The position numbers and the translations under genes were made by a program. The notes under the pieces were generated by a model, which saw only the letters and a program-made list of their open reading frames with translations, had not been told where the DNA came from and ran no database searches. DNA of 64,000 nt from Pontederia crassipes (lineage: Eukaryota > Streptophyta > Magnoliopsida > Commelinales > Pontederiaceae): assembly GCA_030549335.1 (NCBI GenBank), contig CM060189.1:30713001-30777000 (forward strand). The letters run 5' to 3'. Below, piece after piece: positions 50,301 through 60,690 of the stretch (position 1 is its first letter; every line of letters starts with the position of its first letter).

Positions 50301-53300
50301 ATAGAAAGTTCATCGAGGGATACTCGCGACGGACTGCGCCCCTCACCGACCTTCTGAAGAAGAACACGAAGTGGGTATGGTCAGAGAAATGCGTGGAGGC
50401 ATTTGAAGGCCTGAAGAACGCAGTGGCGGAGGAGCCGTGCTTGCGTCTACCCAACTACGGGAAGCCGTTTGAGGTGCAAACGGACGCTTCCGACTTCGCA
50501 TTGGGTGGTGTCCTCATGCAGGAGGGACACCCAGTGGCCTTCGAGAGCCGGAAGCTCAACGAGGCCGAGCAACGATATCCGGTCCATGATAAGGAGATGA
50601 CCGCAGTGGTGCACTGCTTGCGCACGTGGAGGCATTATCTTCTTGGGAGCGCATTCGTTGTGAAGACGGACAACGTAGCAACATCTTACTTTCAGAATCA
50701 GAAGAAGCTGAGCCCGAAGCAGGCACGATGGCAGGACTTCTTGGCGGAGTTCGATTACGTCTTGGAATACAAGACGGGGCAGACCAACGTGGTGGCCAAC
50801 GCCCTAAGTCACAAGGCGCAGCTTGCGACGATAAGCGCCATCCGCATGGACTTCAAGGATCACATCCGGGAGGGATTGAAGCAGGATCCTAAGGCTCTGG
50901 AGATGCTTCAACTTGTCAAGGAGGGCAAGTCACGACGATTCTGGACAGAAGATGAGTTGTTGTTCACAGTGGGACGTCGATTGTACGTGCCACGATGGGA
51001 GGGTCTTCGACGGTCGATATTGAAGGACTGTCATGACTCGAAGTGGGCTGGCCACCCGGGAGCGGCTCGTACCTTGGCGTTGGTTGAGGACTCCTACTTC
51101 TGGCCTCAGATGACAGAGGATGTCGAGGCATATGTGAGGACATGTCTCAAGTGTCAGCAGGACAAACTTGAGCAGAAGAAGCCGGCAGGGTTGCTGGAAC
51201 CCTTGCCCGTACCGGAGCGTCCATGGCAGATGGTGACTATGGACTTCATCTCAGCCTTGCCTAAATCTGGGGGAGCGGGATCGATCATGGTGGTGATCGA
51301 CAAGTTTTCAAAATATGGAACCTTCATCCCAGCTCCAAAGCATTGCTCGGCGAAAGAGGTCGCCCGCTTGTTTGTCAAGCATGTAGTAAAATACTGGGGC
51401 ATACCTGAGATCATCGTCGGTGACCGTGATCCGAGGTTCACGGGTCACTTCTGGAGGGAGCTCTTCCGGCTCCTGGGGACAGAGCTGCGCTTCTCGACAG
51501 CTTTCCACCCCCAGACGGATGGCCAAACGGAGCGGGCCAACCATCTTCTGGAAATCTACCTGAGGCACTTTGTTGCAGCCAATCAGGAGGATTGGGCCAA
51601 GCTCTTGGACGTTGCACAATTTTCGTACATGTAGAAGAGCGAGGCGACGCAACAAAGCGCGTTCGAGATCGTCACTAGGAGGCAGCCAGTGACACCTGCA
51701 GGACTAGCGGCCAGGTACGCGGGGAAGTGTCCGGCGGCGTATCATGTGGCGCGTGGTTGGCAGGACAACCTCGAGGCATCGAGGGCCATCTTGGATAAAG
51801 CGGTGCGCAAAAGGAAAAAGTTCGCAGATCAGAAGCGGAGGCATGTCGAGTTCCAGGTGGGAGACAGGGTTCTTGTGAAGTTACGAACGCGTCAGTTCAA
51901 AGCACTTAGGAACCTACACCAAGGGTTGTTGAGAAGGTACGAGGGTCCCTTCGTCATCACCAAGCGAGTAGGCACGGTGGCCTACAAGGTGGATCTTCCC
52001 AAAGAACTGCGACAGATCCATTCAGTGTTCCACGTGAGCATGCTGAAGAGATTCTACGGGGATGCAGAAGACTCTGGGCGTGAAGTGGAGACACGAGGAT
52101 TGGTGAACGACATGAGCACACCGACAAGTTCAAGAGGCGCACCGGAGTTGCCGGGGACGGCAACAACTTCGGTGGGGGAGGATGTCACTCCTGCCCACTG
52201 AAGGGCGCGCCCCGAGCGGGCGTGGCCATGCGCGCGAGGAGGCGGGCATGGCCGGGGCGATTCCTACTCCTAGTAGGAATAGGAGTCGTCCAACACTCCG
52301 AAGGTCTGACGATGAGGGAGGAGCTTCTGGAGATGAAGACTTGGACTCCTATCGTGAGTAGGAGGACGAGCGCGTGGAGAAGTGCAGGATCGGAAGGATT
52401 CCTACTCCTAGTAGGAATAGGAATTCGGACCTCTCCTAGGTCGAGTAGGACTTGGGCGCGGACGGAGCTTCCTTCTGGATCGAGGATCACTTGGAGATGA
52501 AGTCCTAATCATAGGAGGACTGAAGATGGGGAGAGACCACAGGAAAACAGTCCTAGGACTAGGACTTGTCCCGGCGGGCGCACTCGGGGCGCGCCCCGGA
52601 CATGGCAGGGCGCCAGGAGGGCGGCCTGACTAATTTGCCTTCAAGATGGACTTTGAAGGAGTGCTGGCCGAATTCTTCTAGGACTCCAAGGTTGCTGGAT
52701 TTCTACTCCTACTCCAAGGAGATTTTTCTAGAGAAGGGCTTGCATGCCTAATAGGATTAGGTCCTTAACTTAGACTAGGAGTTGTTTCTCTTGGGCACTA
52801 TAAAAGGACATGAAATCAAGGCTTGTAAGACGATCCTGGACAATCTGAGATTGCTCAATAATATTCTCTAGTTTTCCTCTAAACTCTTAGTCTCCCTCTC
52901 TTCTTCCTGGGCGGGTGTTTCGTTGTGCATCCGGGGCGTGTACGGCCGGGGTCCAAGGCACGTCCAAACGAGGGCTGATCGGCGACCTAGCAGGATTCGT
53001 CGAGCCGCACGTCTGGTGTTTCGTATCCGAAGCGTAAGGGCGTGACACCTGGGCAGCGACTCCTGCTGCCAGAATAAAAAAACCTTCTAGAACCAAGAGA
53101 AGGCACCATAAAAGGGCGGACCCATGGAAGAATGGCCGCCACGCCCCGCCAGAATGAGGAGGCCCCACAAGGAAGGGAGGGCCTGGTCTCCCACGAAAGA
53201 TCACGCCCATAGTATGCAAAGAAGACCGTCCTCCAGAGAGTATCCTCAGGCCCCATGATCCGTACCACCCATCGAGCCAGGAGAGCCCAATTAGTAGTCG

Positions 53301-56300
53301 CGAATGCCCAGGCCACCCTTGAGGTAGGCTGACAAACACTCTGCCAGGCCACAAGGTGGACCCCTCGTCGATCAGTCAGCCCTGCCAAAAAAGCCTGCTC
53401 CTCAGCGAGTCAATCTGTCTCTGAACCAAGGCAGGCATCCGAAGGACTAACATATAATAGACGGGAAGAGCCGAAAGAACAGATCTGAGCAAGATAAGCC
53501 CACCCCCACGCAATAGTAATCTCGAACTCCAGCCAAGAAGTCTATGCTCCGGGCGCTGAATGATTGCGGTCCAACTTCTCCGATTTGAATCATAATTTGG
53601 CGCTGACTGGGTCCAACTCCTCCAGCAAACTACAATACCAATGGAGCTTCCGATTATGTCCAGTGAAATAAAATCAGCAAGCCATTCTCCTCCGATTTGA
53701 ATCATAATTTGGCGGTCACATGAAACAAGTTGTCTCCTGTAGCATTGCCACATACACCCTCCATTGACCTAATATATCCAGAGGATCATATGGTGTGAGC
53801 TGTCATCGAGCCCAGGGTGTTCCATGATAGGATTTCCACATTAGATCCATAGAGTACACTGCCGTCCAGGTGCAGTCCCTCAAACCACCTTCCGATGAGC
53901 AAATGCTGGTATCCGAGATGCTCGCCTAAAACCTCCCTTGTCGCCTCTTGATGTGCATCGCCGCTGCCATCAACTCATAGTCTGCAAAGTAATCATGTGT
54001 TTTTGTCACCGTGCCGCCTATATTTTATAGCCGGTCCCAAGTCCGGATAAAGGAGGAGGGTTGTGTTAGGCCCCGACAGCCAGCATAAAATCCTATCGAA
54101 TCTTATGAACATGGATCAACGAATATGGCGTCGTATGATCCATGTAGCCGACCCCACCTAGTGGGATAAGGTTTTGTTGTTGTTGTTTGTCCTGATCTCA
54201 AGATGGGTTGAAGGACTTGTCAAAAGCCCTCGAATTGTCTCTTCTTGGGCTCCTGGTGGCAAGGGTGAAGCTGCAGGAGTCTCCAGCACTAATTCAGATC
54301 CACTTCCATCAGGTTAACATCAAGTCATTGGGTTGGCGTCGGGCCCATTGAACCCAAGTAAGGGATAATTTGAGACCCACCGTTCCATCTCTAACCCACC
54401 AGATTGGCTTCATTATTGCAGTTTCCATCCCCTGCACTGGCAGCTGTTGGATCATCCATCACAGAAAGTTCTGCCCAATCATACTGGTTCCTTTTTTTGA
54501 GAGAGAAAGAAGGATAACTAGCAAGTTGATAGTCATCCAGAGATTATTATTGTTGATATCAAAGTATTATATAGTGATCTGCTGATATCATTACTGGTTC
54601 CCTCCAGAATGTTACAAAAAAGTCTCGACAGTTAATGATAATAATAGCTTCTCTTTTAGAGAGAAGTTCTGCCTTATTTATGATCATTAAGGTCAGAGGA
54701 AATGAGTTATGAGAACCTTCAAAATCCTTTAAGATTTCCAGAATTTTAATCATAAATATTAACAGCTCAAAGACTAGACTGCATGGAAAACCACAAATCA
54801 CAGCACGTTACAAAGGGCTAATTAGCTTTCAACATGGAGACTCGGAAGAAAAGTATGGCATCAAGAGATGAATCACAAACATATTGATTTTGACATGTCA
54901 TAAATGATTATCAATATTAAAAAGAAGACAAAACACTATATATTTCTGATTATGCATCAAAGCACTTACAGTTACAATTATAGGAGATACTAACTAGTTT
55001 GATATGTTTGCAGTAAATTCCTTTTCTTTATTATTCACTATTTCATTCTTCCAGTTAATCGATACTGTTATTTTGTTTCCTTTTATATCACAGAGACATA
55101 TAATTTTAACCTAGTTTGGCATAAGTGTATATGTAAACACCCTTCACCTAACAGAGACATTGTCAAGAAAACAATTATTTTGTCAAGAATGAAAATCATT
55201 GTTTTCAAATAACTGGTCTCTTCCTTGTAATTTCATGTGAATTGTCACCTCTTGTAACATGATGGAACCTCAGTTAGATAAAAACAGCTTAAATCGAGTA
55301 ATGAAAGCAATTACAATTCCTTTGAAACTATAAAAGTAAGTGAAAAGAAAATTACTTTGTGCCTTCAATCATGCATACATAACGAAGCACCTTGCCCTTT
55401 AAACTGGCAGCTCTAGATCTTTCTGAAAGATCTCTATCAAGTGACGGAAGACCAGTTCTAAGAAAATCTTCTGTAGACAATGAGTTTGGCCCCAATTCAG
55501 CAGGGTACAGACTCTCGACCTGAAAATCATAAAAATTAATATCACGAAATACTTAAACTTTTTCATACTAAAACCATCATATCTAAGAAGAATATTGAGC
55601 AATAAAGTATAATATTAATAAGAAATATTGCCCTTGTTTAAAACCCAGAAATATAACTAAAGACTATTTAGCATCAGTCCAACTTCCTTTGCAGATCTGA
55701 CAATAACCTTAAAGGAGCAAAGGCATATGATAATGGCCAAACCTTTACATCATCCATGTTAATTCTCCATCCAATAAGCCGTGCAAGGATCAACCCCTGT
55801 TCAAATGAACATGAATTAATCATGTGATCATACCACAGTAGATGTTTCTTTAACTGACTTTTATTTAAGTTCGTTATCTATATATCAAAAAAATTGTATG
55901 TATCCTGGACAATCATAATTCATAGCATAAATTATTTCCATTCTCCATCACTTCTTGTTACTAGCAGAAACTGTCAACAGGGAAAAAATAGATACCTTTT
56001 CACCTTGGACCAAGAATGAAAGAGAAAAGATCAACAACAAAGCCTTATCCCACTAGGTGGGGTCGGAATAAAAAAAAGATCAACATTCTAATAAAAGTCA
56101 ACATTCTAAAAAATTAGATAATGACATGAAAGAGAAAAGATCAACATTCTAAAAAATTAGATAATGATGTTAACATCAGTACCAACGAGTTTCTAATATT
56201 TAAACCAAGTTACATGTTAGAATAAAAAAAAAGATTTCTGCTAGATTAATTATTTTTTAGAAGACCTCTGCTAGATTAATGTAAGATAAATACTCAAACC

Positions 56301-56889
56301 TTTCTGGCCACATCCATTCCACTGAGGTCATCACGAGGGTCTGTTTCAAAGGAAGCATGTTATACTACATTTGAGTAGTACATATAAGATACATCCTTGA
56401 AAAAGTAGCACATATAATATAAATAATAAATAAACAAGTATACAGAGAGAAAGATATTACAGGGTTGATATATGCAATGTTGTCAAAATCGCGTCTCAGG
56501 ACGTAAAAACGTACGACTTTACGACTCTACCATTGAAAAACGTGCTCGATTCCACTTTGGGACGTTTCCGGCCAGCACGCGGTAGAATCGCGTGCTGGAG
56601 CGTAGAATCGCTGGAGACGCACGTCTCCAGCGATCCCACCTTTTTTTTTCCGCCTATTTAGTGGGTCACGTGGTCACATGATTGCAAACCCAATAAGGAC
56701 GAAAAAAAATCGATGATGCCCTAGGACCTACTTACCGCCACTTGCTGCCATGGCTTGCCGCCGGTTGTTGACGCCAGCTGCCGTGTGTTACAGTCGCCTG
56801 CTGCCATGTTTTCCAGCCGTCTGCCGCTCTGCTCTGCTGACGCCTGCCATTTCTGCCGCCGTGAATCATCGGTACACCCCTAGTCCCCT

Positions 56890-56960
<71 letters not shown>

Positions 56961-59900
56961 CGGTTGTTGCCGCCTTGTGTTTGTGTTGCAGCCGCCTGCG
57001 GCCATGTTTTCCAGCCGCCGTGTGTTGCAGCCGCCAGCCGCCGTATGTTGCAGCCGCCTGCCACTCCCCGTCTCCTCCCTCCCTCAATCTCTCTCTCTCG
57101 CTGTCGTCAGTCTTTCTCTCTCGCGGTCTGCTCCTGCTCGCGCGACTCGCCGCCTCTCAGCGCCTCCCTGCCCACGAGCAGGGAGCGCCAAGGTCTCCCT
57201 GCTCTCGAGCAGGGAGCGCCGAGGTTTCCCTGCCCACGAGCAGGGAGACCCACGAGCAGGGAGCGCCGAGGGAGATGCTGCTCGTGAGCAGGGAGTGCCG
57301 ACTCGTCCAAGATGATGAGCATTATGATTCGGAATTAGGATTTAAAACTTAGGAATTAGGGTTATGTAAGTGCATGCTTAGTTAGATTTTAATTACTGTA
57401 TGCTTTGTTAATATTGTATGCATAGATAATAGATTGTGTTACAGTCACAGATTTAGGTATTGAAAAATGGCATCTGGTTAAAACTTATTCTAGTTTTGGT
57501 AATTTGGAATTGATCCTTTGACATGTTGCTTGATGTTTTGGTAACTTGATGAAATTATATTATTATATTCAATTTTGTGCTAATTAATATATTAAAAAAT
57601 AATCCGGTAGAATCGGCCGTGTCGTGTTACGTGTTCACGATTTACGTTTTTTCTCGGCCCTCCGTGTCGTGTCCGTTTTACGAGTTTGACAACATTGGAT
57701 ATATGTACTCAAACGGAAAAGGAAAGATATTGTGTAATCATATATCATAAAATTGCATATTCTGGAATGATCTAGATCACTAGTCATGGAAGCAGAATTT
57801 TGGCATTCAAAATAAGTACAGCAGAATTCAAAAGGGGCAACGCATAATTTCTGAATGCTTCAACATATAGTAGATGTAAACAGAAGTAGAATTGAGCCAT
57901 TGAAGGTTCAGAGCCAACATATTTCCCCGCATCTGGATTTCAAAATGAATATGAAAGTAGAGTCAATGGCATAAATGATCATGGATTACTAAAAGATTGC
58001 ACAACGATGTGGCATACAGAATTTCATAGCCCCCTCAAAAAAAATCAGAGGCATCAAAATGGATAAAAGATGTACAACAGCCATTAGTATGTCTACTGCA
58101 TAAAAATGGAGGATACTCATATTGTCTATACTATGTATCGTCAACAACTAACAGAAAACTTTTTTCCTGAATGAGAACTGATGTGCACATGCAATGAACA
58201 TATCCATGAAAAAGCTAATTGTAGCTCACAAGCCATTTGAATTCTGCTAAATCTAGACTCAAAAAGTTGAGTTGAAAGCTGAGAATTTGGATCAAATCAA
58301 ATATCACACCTAATTCAAAATGGACCAAGCACTGTTCAGTAAAGCTCAGTAGATTTGATGTGACATCTTAAACTTAAACAGAGATGAGATAATAAACTCT
58401 GACCTGGTTCTGTGTACCCAAGGGATTTAGCAGTTAAAACAACTTGGCTGAATAATTTACCGTCTTCAACTCCACTCATCACGTAACCTAGTGTGCCTAT
58501 AAGAAGTTCTCTGATATGAGAAAATTAGCCTCTTTTTTAGGTGTTATAAGGAAATTAGTTACAGAACTCAAACAATGATGCATTAAAGAAATCTCTTTTT
58601 TCACAAATGATAAAAATATTTCTTAGAACATACCACTCAAACTCCCAATTATGCGATGTATGGGATCCCCGGAAGCAAGAACGCGAGTTACAGAAGCTAT
58701 TACTGGAAGTCCTGCTCCAACCTAGGATGAAAAATATTCAAAGTTTATGGAGAGATATAGTTTATAAATATTTGTAAAATTAGAATCCACAAAGAAATAG
58801 AATAACGGACATGCATACTGCAAATAGTCTTTAAAACAAGATATTTAATTGAAGCAACATGACTAGCATAAATTAATAGCACTATAACAAAAAAAATCAA
58901 ATTTTTAAACTTTGGTCAAAATGGGAGCAGTTTGGGCACAACTGAGGAAAATTCTCAAAAGTCAATTGAAAGCATAGAGACAGATCCCAGTAACTTATTT
59001 AGAAGGTTGCATGAGAAAGAGAAAACCTTCCAACATGAATAGGTAATGATGTCCCGTTTAGCATGATGAAATGTGGGACAATGTACACTAAGAATAAAAA
59101 AACGATGAGGGAAGTGACCTCAAATAATCATTCAAATGAGGCCAGAAGATAATGTACAATGACTCAATGATCTCGATAGGACCTCACCAATAACTTAAAA
59201 AAATTCATAAGAGACATGACATAGGAATAAATCATTCTTTGGAACAACAACAACCAATTTTTGGTTAATGTGCCCCTTAAAAAATGGTTTTGGATCATCT
59301 GGGTTGAAGGTGAAACGTGAGAGAGAGAGAGAGAGGAGAGAACTCTTGTCGGAACAGAGCATGTCTAGTAAAACTGAAACTAGATTAAGACTTGTGTTAG
59401 AATTACATCGTAACTTAAAAGTATCATGTAGGAAACTGACAAAGTTTCAAGGAAAGAAAAGGGCCTTATGGTGAATACATACGGTTGACTCAAAGCGAAT
59501 CCGGCGAAAGTTTGAAATCAGCTTCTCATATTCCACCTAAAGGAAAATTAGCATGTTATTATATCAAAATTGAGTTACAAGAGAAGGAGCATTAATGTAG
59601 TATAGGACTCGTTACAAATTACTAGAGAACCAAAGACACACCATGCTGCATGTAAGGGGCTTCTTGTTTGCCAGCACGACACAACATCCAAACTCCACGA
59701 CTTGCTTGAGAACATTAATGGTCTCTGAACTGGCAGAACAATCAACCACCACTAGACCTGATTGTGGAAGAAAACATTGCAGGGAAGAGAATAAATGTTG
59801 AGAGATTCGTGCAGAAAAGGGAAGGGTAAACCAGTGCGAACCTCAGGAAAGCTGCTAAAGATACAAAGATGCATGCGTTCGACGTAAAAAAATCGCAATA

Positions 59901-60542
59901 GATAACAGAAAAAGGTAGTATAGGGAAACAATTAACATTCCAATCGAGAATTGGACCACGACTAAAACACACAGAAAACCAAAGCAACACCATACTCGGG
60001 TTCATGTACAAACCAGTGGAACTACCGAGGGTGCGAGCGATGTCCGCAAGCTTTGACATCATTTCCGACCCTTCCAGCAATTGGCAGGGCCCTGAAAAGA
60101 GAACAAGAAACGCCGCGTTCACTTCAGAAATATGGAAGGCAGTCGAAAGGAGAACAAACTTGCAGATATCGAACATTCAGAGACCACCATTAGCAAACGC
60201 AGCAAGTGACGCGCCCGAGGATTTGGCCCGGGAAACCTCCTTCAAGAAGTCATCTTCCAGGCCCATTGTCACGACATCATGCACCAGGAGCAAGGATCTG
60301 CTATCACCAACCCCCACCACTCGAAGAACCAAGCCCTGGGAGGAGAGTGAACGATGCGGTGTATAGTGCTGCTACCGGAGTTACCTTTTGAAAGAAAAAA
60401 AAAAGAAAGATTCGGGGAGAGAAGCGAGAAGAAGTGCCTGATTGGAGTGAAGCGAGCGGCAGGCGCTTATGTGATCGAGCAGCTGGCGGCCGACGCCGCC
60501 GCAGCCCAACAGCGCGACAGGGATGGTGGTCGTCCCCTTCAT
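44380..60542 (-). CDS. Monofunctional homoserine dehydrogenase, 12 exons, apparently intact
   Basis: Exons in transcript order: 60438-60542, 60188-60335, 60014-60091, 59642-59757, 59483-59536, 58634-58721, 58404-58496, 56300-56340, 55743-55796, 55356-55519, 45056-45125, 44380-44505. They join in phase to 1137 nt (378 aa plus stop) without an internal stop; eleven introns end in AG and ten begin with GT. The enzyme reduces aspartate 4-semialdehyde to homoserine with NAD(P)H, leading to threonine and methionine. Visible parts: Rossmann motif [12 protein letters not shown] with GxGxxG at 13-18; [10 protein letters not shown] (140-149) with the conserved lysines; GTLGYVM (197-203); and [19 protein letters not shown] (223-241), whose E226, D237 and K241 match catalytic positions of the yeast enzyme in spacing. 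It ends [20 protein letters not shown]. There is no aspartate-kinase domain and no ACT domain. I see no obvious transit peptide. Confidence 0.93.
45251..45605. repeat. Three tandem copies of a segment of about 125-130 bp in intron 10
   Basis: Copies start with CTGAGAAGGAAAAGGATG at 45251, 45375 and 45507 and run through GTTACATCAAGTTATATTTA. They are joined by poly-T/C stretches. The first copy lacks an ACTGAGTCACTGACG segment found in the other two. They sit at the 3' side of the LINE fragment at 45.6-46.5 kb (minus orientation) and may be its multiplied 3' tail. Confidence 0.85.
45606..46500 (-). pseudogene. LINE fragment 2 (region after reverse transcriptase, zinc-binding domain)
   Basis: Minus-strand translation contains [15 protein letters not shown] near 46280-46340, the usual LINE block after reverse transcriptase. 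Nearer the 3' end it has the zf-RVT-type motif [18 protein letters not shown] near 45885-45945, in a shifted frame. Several stops and frameshifts break it. It lies wholly in intron 10 of the dehydrogenase gene, in the same orientation as the gene. Confidence 0.8.
46540..47162 (-). pseudogene. LINE fragment 1, downstream half (zinc-binding domain)
   Basis: In a shifted minus-strand frame near 46800-46890 the motif [18 protein letters not shown] is readable, typical of the zinc-binding region following plant LINE reverse transcriptase. The sequence stops at the gypsy LTR at 47163 and resumes in the right order beyond 53047. It is therefore one LINE split by a later insertion. Its 3' side ends near a TATATATA-rich stretch at 46470-46505, next to LINE fragment 2. 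Confidence 0.8.
47163..48034 (+). repeat. 5' LTR of the intronic gypsy element
   Basis: It contains a TATA-like box CACTATAAAAGG near 47783-47794. It also has several self-complementary words of the form CCTACTCCTAGTAGGAATAGG (near 47240-47265, 47383-47400 and 47527-47552). Compared with the right LTR it has small indels in these palindromes. Confidence 0.9.
48035..48053 (+). other. Primer-binding site of the intronic gypsy element
   Basis: TGGTATCAGAGC, a few bases beyond the LTR end, complements the 3' end of initiator methionine tRNA, the usual primer of plant LTR elements. Confidence 0.88.
48092..52201 (+). pseudogene. gag-pol pseudogene of the intronic gypsy element
   Basis: Start chosen at 48092 (MEAEDTT); an upstream ATG at 48029 lies in the LTR/primer site. 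A coiled-coil-like gag N-terminus is followed by the gag domain (about 48430-48950), a zinc knuckle [13 protein letters not shown] near 49081-49119, and protease [12 protein letters not shown] near 49300. Reverse transcriptase has lost about 95 residues in frame: QDGS is followed after only some 15 residues by VVYLDDIV, so the first catalytic block and the MPFGLTNAP block are gone. A TGA stop lies at 50126-50128. RNase H ([13 protein letters not shown]) and integrase ([25 protein letters not shown]) follow. A TAG stop is at 51632-51634. The last part ([12 protein letters not shown]) resembles the usual pol tail; no clear chromodomain is seen. Confidence 0.92.
52171..52182 (+). other. Polypurine tract of the intronic gypsy element
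   Basis: GGTGGGGGAGGA directly precedes the right LTR start TGTCAC. Confidence 0.88.
52183..53047 (+). repeat. 3' LTR of the intronic gypsy element
   Basis: It matches 47163-48034 along its length, with scattered substitutions and a few short indels in the palindromic words. It ends CGTGACA next to LINE sequence. Confidence 0.92.
53048..53757 (-). pseudogene. LINE fragment 1, reverse transcriptase part
   Basis: Minus-strand translation gives the C-terminal region of a plant LINE reverse transcriptase: [29 protein letters not shown] and [13 protein letters not shown] (about 53390-53500). It continues with [20 protein letters not shown] in a shifted frame near 53210-53300. A 25-bp direct repeat (CTCCGATTTGAATCATAATT and following) occurs at about 53578 and 53691. 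The catalytic core of the transcriptase is not present. Confidence 0.85.
54023..54189 (+). mobile_element. Au-like SINE, near full length, in intron 10
   Basis: It starts TTTATAGCCGGTCCCAAGTC. Further on come GGAGGAGGGTTGTGTTAGGC and CCGACCCCACCTAGTGGGAT, and it ends in GTTGTTGTTG. The same parts occur in reverse at 63766-63930. The retained 5' part suggests a nearly complete copy. Confidence 0.88.
54190..55355. other. Remainder of intron 10, nothing recognised
   Basis: AT-rich intron sequence next to the donor of exon 10. No element boundary is seen. Confidence 0.5.
56036..56073 (-). mobile_element. Very short Au-like SINE 3' fragment with target duplication
   Basis: On the minus strand the fragment carries CCGACCCCACCTAGTGGGAT followed by AAGGCTTTGTT. 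The flanking direct repeats AAAAGATCAAC lie at 56025-56035 and 56074-56084. The insert is only about 38 bp, in intron 8 of the dehydrogenase gene. Confidence 0.8.
56475..57697. mobile_element. Non-autonomous hAT-type element in intron 7
   Basis: The terminal inverted repeats CAATGTTGTCAAAATCG and, at the other end, CAATGTTGTCAAACTCG (reverse complement) match at 16 of 17 bases. The flanking 8-bp target duplication is perfect, GATATATG (56467-56474 and 57698-57705), as expected for hAT transposition. Inside are sub-terminal repeats of GTAGAATCG and CGTGTCGTG, a long CT microsatellite, and GC-rich repeats. There is no transposase. Confidence 0.95.
56894..56958. repeat. (CT)n microsatellite within the hAT element
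   Basis: About 32 uninterrupted CT units. Next to it are repeated GCCGCCTGCxGCCATG-like words, and at 57169-57300 repeats of GAGCAGGGAG. These produce long serine/leucine- or arginine/glutamate-rich ORFs without biological support. Confidence 0.9.
57706..58403. other. Remainder of intron 7
   Basis: AT-rich intron sequence between the hAT element and exon 7; nothing else recognised. Confidence 0.5.
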
Positions 60543-60690
60543 TCTCCCTGTGTTGGCCTTCAAAATTCTACTCCGTCCTTTTATCAAACGCTTGGAGTCC
60601 AAACCGTGAAACCGTGAGACGGGAGAGGGCGCCGCAGCAAGTCCGAAGTTTTTTTTTCCCACGTTTTTTATATATTAACACGGACGTATT
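60543..60690 (-). promoter_or_regulatory. Leader and putative core promoter of the homoserine dehydrogenase gene
   Basis: On the minus strand TATATAAAAAACGTGGG lies near 60660-60676, about 120-130 bp before the start codon. It has a TATA-like box followed by an ACGTG core. The leader is otherwise unremarkable. Assigned from position only. Confidence 0.45.

Larger units (their letters stand above)
47163..53047 (+). mobile_element. Ty3/gypsy element in intron 10, antisense to the host gene
   Basis: The LTRs are 872 bp (47163-48034) and 865 bp (52183-53047), with TGTCAC/GTGACA ends. A primer-binding site and a polypurine tract are at the expected edges. The bases CCTG lie directly outside both LTRs (47159-47162 and 53048-53051), a possible 4-bp target duplication. 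By eye the LTRs differ at about 25-30 positions, roughly 3%, suggesting a fairly recent insertion. The internal part is defective. It is inserted into LINE fragment 1. Confidence 0.94.

Noticed and set aside
56750..57352. 200-codon ORF inside the hAT element and antisense Arg/Glu-rich ORFs
   Set aside because: They depend on the CT microsatellite and short tandem repeats; no transposase motif is present.
60381..60662. 93-codon ORF with a start at 60662 as the first exon of the dehydrogenase
   Set aside because: The first 40 residues are unlike the family; the start at 60542 (MKGTTTIPV) fits the usual N-terminus, which begins just before the nucleotide-binding motif.
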